Shown here: one piece after another, positions 58,605 to 64,000 of the stretch | Position numbering within the stretch: position 1 is the stretch's first letter | Layout of the letters: every line of letters begins with the position of its first letter | Origin: Malania oleifera | Taxonomy: Eukaryota; Streptophyta; Magnoliopsida; Santalales; Ximeniaceae | Assembly (NCBI RefSeq): GCF_029873635.1 | Contig: NC_080420.1 | Location: forward strand, 30,185,032-30,249,031 | DNA: 64,000 nucleotides | Direction: 5' to 3' | Notes under the pieces: model-generated | The model's database searches: none | What the model saw: the letters and a program-made list of their open reading frames with translations, nothing else | Told to the model about the DNA's origin: nothing | Program-made: the position numbers and the translations under genes

Positions 58605-60323
58605 TAAGGTAGCTTCCTGAAGTAATCTTCAGGAAGCAACTGGAATCAACATTCCAAAGAACGCTGACTGCGCCCCCCCCCCCCCCCGATGATCTCCTTA
58701 TCCCCTCTCTCCCACTTTCCTCTATCTCGTCTTCAATATTCAGCCGATCAAAAATCTAGAAATACTATTTAGCTCTGCTCATCGCCACCGACATTTCTAA
58801 TGGAGCGGACTGTCGTGGGAGCGGCGTATGCATATCTCCTAGGATAAGGCCAAATCTCAAACTTACCTCAATTTCTCTTAAACCATAAGTCGAATTAATG
58901 AACGAAAATTACCAAGAGATTCTCTAAAGTCTAGCCAGAGCGGGTTTTCAAATTGGCACTCCGGGTTACGAATCCTAAATCGGGGGTAAGTTTAATAATT
59001 TAGGCTTTATTAGGCTATTTAGGGTATTCAGAATCTAGGAGAATTTTAAGGAAAGTTATTCTAGGGATTGTAATGAGTAATGTAGTGAAATTTGAATTTT
59101 AGGGTTTCAGGGATTTTAAACACCATGGGGCGTAGGCCAGGGTGTTAGTGGGTTTTTTTTTTTTTTTTTTTTTTCAGAAACCAGGAAAGAGGAAAGTGTA
59201 TACTAAAGAAGATTTTATGAAATAAAAATAAATAAATAATGTTATAATATATGTATGTTCTTGTGTGAATTATTAAAATGCCAACCATATAAAATTATGT
59301 TTTTGAGCCTAGGACCATTTATTTAGCTATGTATATGTGGAAATGGAATGATGAAAGTGAAAAGTAATTTCTGAGAAATTTTGTAAGAAATGAAATGTAT
59401 CTTATGCCTATAAATGTTAAATGTGGGTTGGTTTATTTTATAGGAAACATATGTATGAATTTTACATCTAAATTGTGTGGCATGAGTAAAATAGGATTTT
59501 GTGTGGAATTATGTTATATATGTGAGATGCAAGATATACAGAAAATGAACTGATTATGAAAATGATATATGAAATATGCTACATGTGAGTGTTAACTTAA
59601 CCATGGAAACAAAAACGGCTTAAAAGATGCCAACCACGGCTGAAAAGATGTCGAACGACCACGGCTGAAAGGATGCCGAAGCTAACCAACCACGGCTGAA
59701 AAGATGCCGACCACGGCTGAAAGGATGCCAAAGCTAACCAACCACGGCTGAAAAGATGCCGACCACTGCTGAAAGGATGCCGAAGCTAACCAACCACAGC
59801 GGAAAAATGCCAAATATTTATGAATTAAAATAAAGATGAGTATGAAATGAAATTGAATGAAATGGCATGAAATGTGAAATATGAATGACGTAAAATGGGA
59901 AAGAGCCACGTAAAGTGAAACGCTACGAAATGTCAAGCTAAGAACATGAACAGATGAGAATTATAGAACAATAATTGAAAAAATAATGTATTATGATATT
60001 ATCAGTATTTATGCTAGTAGAACATGTTACGTTTCGGTGGGACAAACTCTTTGTCCGACGGCTTGTTGAGAAAGGCGAGTGCCCTAGTTGTATCAAGTGT
60101 AGCAGTGGGCTGCATAACATGCTAGGGTAAAGGAAAACTACTTGTATCGGCGGGTGGATTTCCTTATTCTTGGGAGTCTTCACCGGTAAACTTTTGTATG
60201 AACTGTGTAAGTACGAGATTAATTTATCACTTGAAGGCTTACTAAGTAAGGTGAGTGCCCTGGTATGCTTCTGGTGTGACCTTTGGGTTGCCTAATGTAT
60301 CAGAGCAGAGGGGTGCTACTTGT
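58296..60323 (+). repeat. 3' LTR of the gag-only element, interrupted
   Basis: TGTAGAGACCTAGAAAATTA, parallel to 53012 with many small indels. It includes an A/T and CATA/TA microsatellite at 58553-58601, a run of 15 C at 58673-58687 where the 5' LTR has only GCGCCTCCCCTGA, and a longer minisatellite. It matches the 5' LTR up to GGGTGCTACTTGT at 60323 and is then cut by another element. Confidence 0.87.
59611..59815. repeat. minisatellite in 3' LTR
   Basis: Same units as 55439-55611 with about one additional 52-bp higher-order unit. Confidence 0.88.
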
Positions 60324-62402
60324 TGACTCACTCGAAAAATGAGCAGCTCGGAAGCTATCCCAAGTATAGGAGTTCTGTTGTGTAATATTAAGCCCAAGGG
60401 CTAGATCGTCTCCTCAGGGAATGCGTTTTAATCTCTAAGTTTACGTTCGCCCAATCGAAAACAAAAATGCACTGAACTTGGTTCAGATTCGGGGTTTTTC
60501 AAGATTGTTCAATTTCACTTTTGATGAATTAAATGATACGTAATTTAAAACTCTAAACTAACATGCACTAAATAAAAGAAAATAAGAATAGAACCCTACG
60601 TCTACTTAAAGGAACATTGGGACACGCATTAATAAAAACTAGAAACCTAAAACATGGAACTAAAACTTGCAATAATGGAAACTCTAATCTACCTAAGGAA
60701 ACATCGAAACACGCTCTAATTAAAAATGGTCACATTAATCATGGAATTAAAGCATGTAATGGAAACTCAATCAGATTCAAAGCATACAATAAAAACCAAG
60801 ACTTTAACACAAATCAAGAACCCGAACCAAAATGTAAATACATAAAAAAAATCTAAGCTTGAACGATACCAAAAAGTAAAAGTATGAACTTTAACAAAAA
60901 GGAACCTAACTAAATCGAGCTTCAACAAAAAGACCAGATTTTTGGGAAAAAAAAAACTTCAAAACAAGAACACTTTTTTTCTTTTTCTTTTTTATATTTT
61001 ATAATTTTTTTTCTTTTTCTTTATCACTATTTTTCAAGAAGTAAAACGGAATTCAAATTGAAAGAACGATAAAAAGCCACTAATCTAAATATAATAATAA
61101 CTTGAATTAAAAAACAAGATAAGTAAATAAAAAGAGAATTAAACTTCAAAAGAAATTAAAACCACTTGAACAAATATTCAAATAAACTCTTTAAGAATTT
61201 AATAAATAACTAAATAAAAAAAACATTCAATTGCAATTGAAATTAAACGAAAGAAAAGAAAAGAAGAAAGAGGAGAGAGAGAGAGAGAAAAAAACAGAGC
61301 ATGTCTGCTGGAAGTTGCAGCAAGTTGCAGGGGCTGGCTGAGAAGGGCTCGGGCTGTGCTGGTGCTGACAGTAGGAGGTTGGCCGAGAGATTCTCCTCAA
61401 GTCTGCTAGTCGGTTGTGGAGGCTCACGGGGCTGGTGTGCCCGGAGATGGAGCTGCTAATGCTCTGCTATGGAGGAGCTAGAGGTCGGGGCTGGCTGGTT
61501 TTTCTGCCGCAAAGGTTGTGCCGCGGTGGCCGAGCAGAGGTTTGCTGGAGGCTGGCCTGGTATGGAGGGGAGGCTGTTGCTGGCTGCTGAAAAACTGCAG
61601 CAAGTTGCAGAGGAGGACCTGCTGCCACTGGTGTTGGTCGAGAGGACTGCTGGAAGGGCTGAGGAAGAACCGAGGGAGAAGAGGAAGAAAAGCTAAGAGA
61701 TAAAGAAAGAAAGAGAGAGGGAGAGAAGGGAGGAACAGGGAAAGAAAGAAGAGAGTTTGAGGGAGAGAAAGCAGGGAAGAAGAGAGAAAACAGATCGAGA
61801 GGGGGAGAAGAGAATGGCCGGAGAAACAGAGAAAGTTAGGAAGAAGAGAGAAGCAAGAGAGAATGAAAGAAGGAGTAAAGAAGAAGATGAAGAAGGAGAA
61901 AAGTATATTGCCGAGAAGAGAGTCCTCTAGAGCTGCGCTAGAGGAGTTTAAAAATAAAATACAGAAGCCCTAGGATCCGGCGTGGAACAACCCGACCCGG
62001 CCATCACATCAAATATCCATCCAAACATATATATTTTTTATTTTCTCATTTTATTTGTTCTCTGTTTGTCACAAATCTGACTCTTTTGGATCCCGTATCT
62101 CACAAAACTCAAAACACAAAAGTTGTAGATGATCCTTTCTTCTTTCTCTAGAAATTTGAATTGTCTCAATCGGAGATTAGACGGAAAAGTTATGCATGAA
62201 ATACAAACAGGTGTTGGTTTTGGTTCCCGGGAATTTTCCTGCGACAAAAAATTACCAAAACTTCATAAATAGTGCAATAAAGTTCAAGAATGATGATTTT
62301 GGCACTTTATTAAAATATTTGAAAATTTTGGACATTTAATTAAAAATATAAACCGTAAAGCCCGGGTTAAACGTCCAATTACGCAGTTTTGGTGCGTAAT
62401 CA
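60324..62402 (-). repeat. 3' LTR of minus-strand gypsy-like element
   Basis: 2079 bp, TGACTCACTCGAAAAATG ... GGTGCGTAATCA on the + strand, which gives TGATTACGCACC ... GAGTGAGTCA on the minus strand. It contains an A/G-rich block at about 61250-61310 and 61670-61910. Open frames there (61469-61696 and neighbours) have no recognisable domains. Confidence 0.65.
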
Positions 62403-64000
62403 CACCCCCCAACTAACGTTCTGTTAGTCTCTAGCAAATGACGTGAATGAATTTCAGGGCGGTACCTACAACTACAAACTCCAATAATCATGAAATCAAT
62501 GCACATGTGACAATATTATACCACTTCACATACAAGAACATAACTGAATTTCACACAAGCTCGTTCATACTCCAAAGCATGTCACTCATGCTGGTTTCAT
62601 CGTTTATATGTGATTTGAGAGTAGTGTACTCACATAAAGTTAATCAGTGGAACATTCAGAGTTAATGCAATCATATAAGTTCGAGTATAAACAGGTAAAC
62701 TCTCGAGGTGTGTTTGACTCAGTACACCTAGGATACCAATGGACACCTACAGAACGGTCGCTTTGACTCAACCTAACTAGTATACCCTCAAGAACACTCA
62801 AAGGAATGGGTTCACTCGTCATATGTGAGGAGTGTCGCGATCAAACATCCCACATATTAAAAGGAACAATGCTAAGTATATGGAGTCGACTAGTCTGGAA
62901 AGCATCTAGCCTATCTATGAGGTGTCGGGTCCTTCACCCTAGAATCTTCTCACCTACTCACCATATCCAATTGAGACCACCCTAGATCAACTCATTCACA
63001 AACTTGTCGTGAATACATCTGAGGCATTAATCAGTTGAAGAATCTTCACACGCGAAAAATATGTGTCATGTCCTTGATTCTTTGTGATATGTATGTGGAT
63101 CAAGCATTAGCGTTTCATCTTATGCACATTTGTATTTCTTGTTCTCTTTTCTGCTCATTCTTTATTTTCTGTCTTTTCTTGAGCAATAAGGACAATATTA
63201 ACACTTCTTTTGTAATCTTCACACAATCAATGGGAATTGAGCTCAAATAGAAGTTCATGAATTAAGTCTATCTCTTGGGGTGGCTTAGCCTTCACATTTT
63301 GAGTAGGCTACAAGACCTAGGTTTCTATCTCCCCACTAGGTGTCACCTCTAGGCTAGGAAATCAAAACGTAGACTAGTGTACAAAGGAATCATCTAAAAA
63401 AAGAGAATTGAGTTCCATGAACTCTGATTTGATATTAACACTCAAAAGGACGATAAATAGCTCAAGGATATCTCATAAGGTGTCATAGTCGCCACGGGTG
63501 CTCTCTCAGTGCTCACAGGAAACCCTAAGTGCAATGAATCACATGAATGTGTTTATTCAGCCTCGTGAGATGCCATGTAAATATAGGAAATTATATAGTC
63601 AAATTAACACGAATGTACTACCAATCGATTCTTCATGGAGTCATAAGATCATATAGAGAAAAATTACGCATGATTGACTCAAGTGTGTCATTCTTAAGTT
63701 ATATGCAAGTATGTGAAAGTTATACACAGTGTTAAACATGGCATAGTGCAGTGTAATTCCTTCAGTGCTCCTCCTTTCTTTCTCTCTCTTTTTGTTTTTT
63801 TTATGAAACTCGGTACGTGTACGTGCACAGTGTCACATGCGAATGCTCACCCCCCCCCCCCCCAAAACTAAAGTGGAACATTGTCCTCAATGTGAAAGCG
63901 CAGGGGAAATAAAATTGTGCACAATAAACAACTAATGGAAAAGTACTACTGGCCAATGTAACAAGAAAGAAAGGGGAAAAACACAACTAAAACAAATAAA
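62403..64000 (-). other. non-coding interior of the minus-strand element
   Basis: No protein domain on either strand. A run of 14 C at 63850-63863 lies next to the ATTGAGGACAATG phrase. Coding sequence, if present, lies to the right of the window. Confidence 0.5.

Larger units (their letters stand above)
53012..60323 (+). mobile_element. gag-only Ty3/gypsy-type element (TR-GAG-like)
   Basis: LTRs of 53012-56661 (about 2.5 kb without its hAT insert) and 58296 to beyond 60323, PBS TGGTATCAGAGTCAGG at 56665 and purine tract AAGGAGGGGAGAA before 58296. The interior is only about 1.6 kb and encodes gag with a zinc knuckle but no protease, reverse transcriptase or integrase. This is the layout of non-autonomous gag-only elements, which would need pol from a relative. 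The 3' LTR is broken at 60324 by another element, so the full length and the target duplication cannot be checked. Confidence 0.85.
60324..64000 (-). mobile_element. LTR retrotransposon, probably Ty3/gypsy Tat/Athila-like, minus strand
   Basis: LTR at 60324-62402, then CACCCCCC (purine tract of the minus strand) and about 1.6 kb of non-coding interior to the window end. The minus strand has ATTGAGGACAATGTT followed by TTTTGGGGG at 63890-63850, a phrase typical of the non-coding stretch downstream of pol in Tat/Athila elements. No domain is reached in the window, so the class is tentative. It was inserted in the 3' LTR of the gag-only element. Confidence 0.6.

Noticed and set aside
61469..61703. 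Two overlapping GC-rich frames (75 and 61 codons)
   Set aside because: No recognisable domain, overlapping in two frames, within an LTR and close to purine-rich low-complexity DNA.

Overview
This is nuclear DNA of a flowering plant, most likely a eudicot. The evidence is one multi-exon plant gene with ordinary GT-AG introns, set among plant-type Ty1/copia (Tos17-like and SIRE-like), Ty3/gypsy, LINE and hAT elements. The species cannot be named from the sequence. Only one host gene is supported: an apparently intact PHO1;H1-type phosphate exporter at 6518-12664 (14 exons, 787 codons). Almost everything else is transposon-derived, mostly decayed and nested.

Layout. 1-3420: 3' part of a + strand copia element with a 133-bp LTR. 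3427-3725: 3' end of an RTE-type LINE. 3726-6389: gene-less DNA holding a 28-bp triplet repeat, a MITE-like foldback and a 148-bp tandem duplication. 6390-13040: the PHO1;H1 gene, with a small TRIM-like element in intron 6. 13041-18250: a complete minus-strand copia element with two 201-bp LTRs. 18541-29045: an L1-type LINE flanked by an 11-bp target duplication and split by two reverse-oriented SIRE-type solo LTRs, each with a perfect 5-bp duplication. 29422-35500: a second, truncated LINE copy split by a 5'-truncated SIRE-like element. 36234-45589: a + strand SIRE-like element carrying a third reverse solo LTR in its gag. 45590-53011: minus-strand SIRE-like material with an extra ORF and with LTRs of two subfamilies. 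53012-60323: a gag-only gypsy-type element whose 5' LTR holds a 1.13-kb hAT element. 60324-64000: the LTR and flank of a minus-strand gypsy-like element inserted in the previous element's 3' LTR.

How the parts relate. The order of insertion can be read from the nesting: SIRE-like LTR, then the gag-only element, then the hAT and the last gypsy. PHO1;H1 survives intact although a copia LTR begins about 380 bp after its stop codon and a retroelement sits in one of its introns. The most unusual signal is a set of arrays of a short, nearly palindromic motif (GGTCGACC-like or TCAGTCGACTGA-like). They lie in the SIRE-like LTRs and again inside the elements next to the extra ORF, and the LTR lineages use different versions of the motif. 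I found no CRISPR array, tRNA, rRNA or bacterial-type system.
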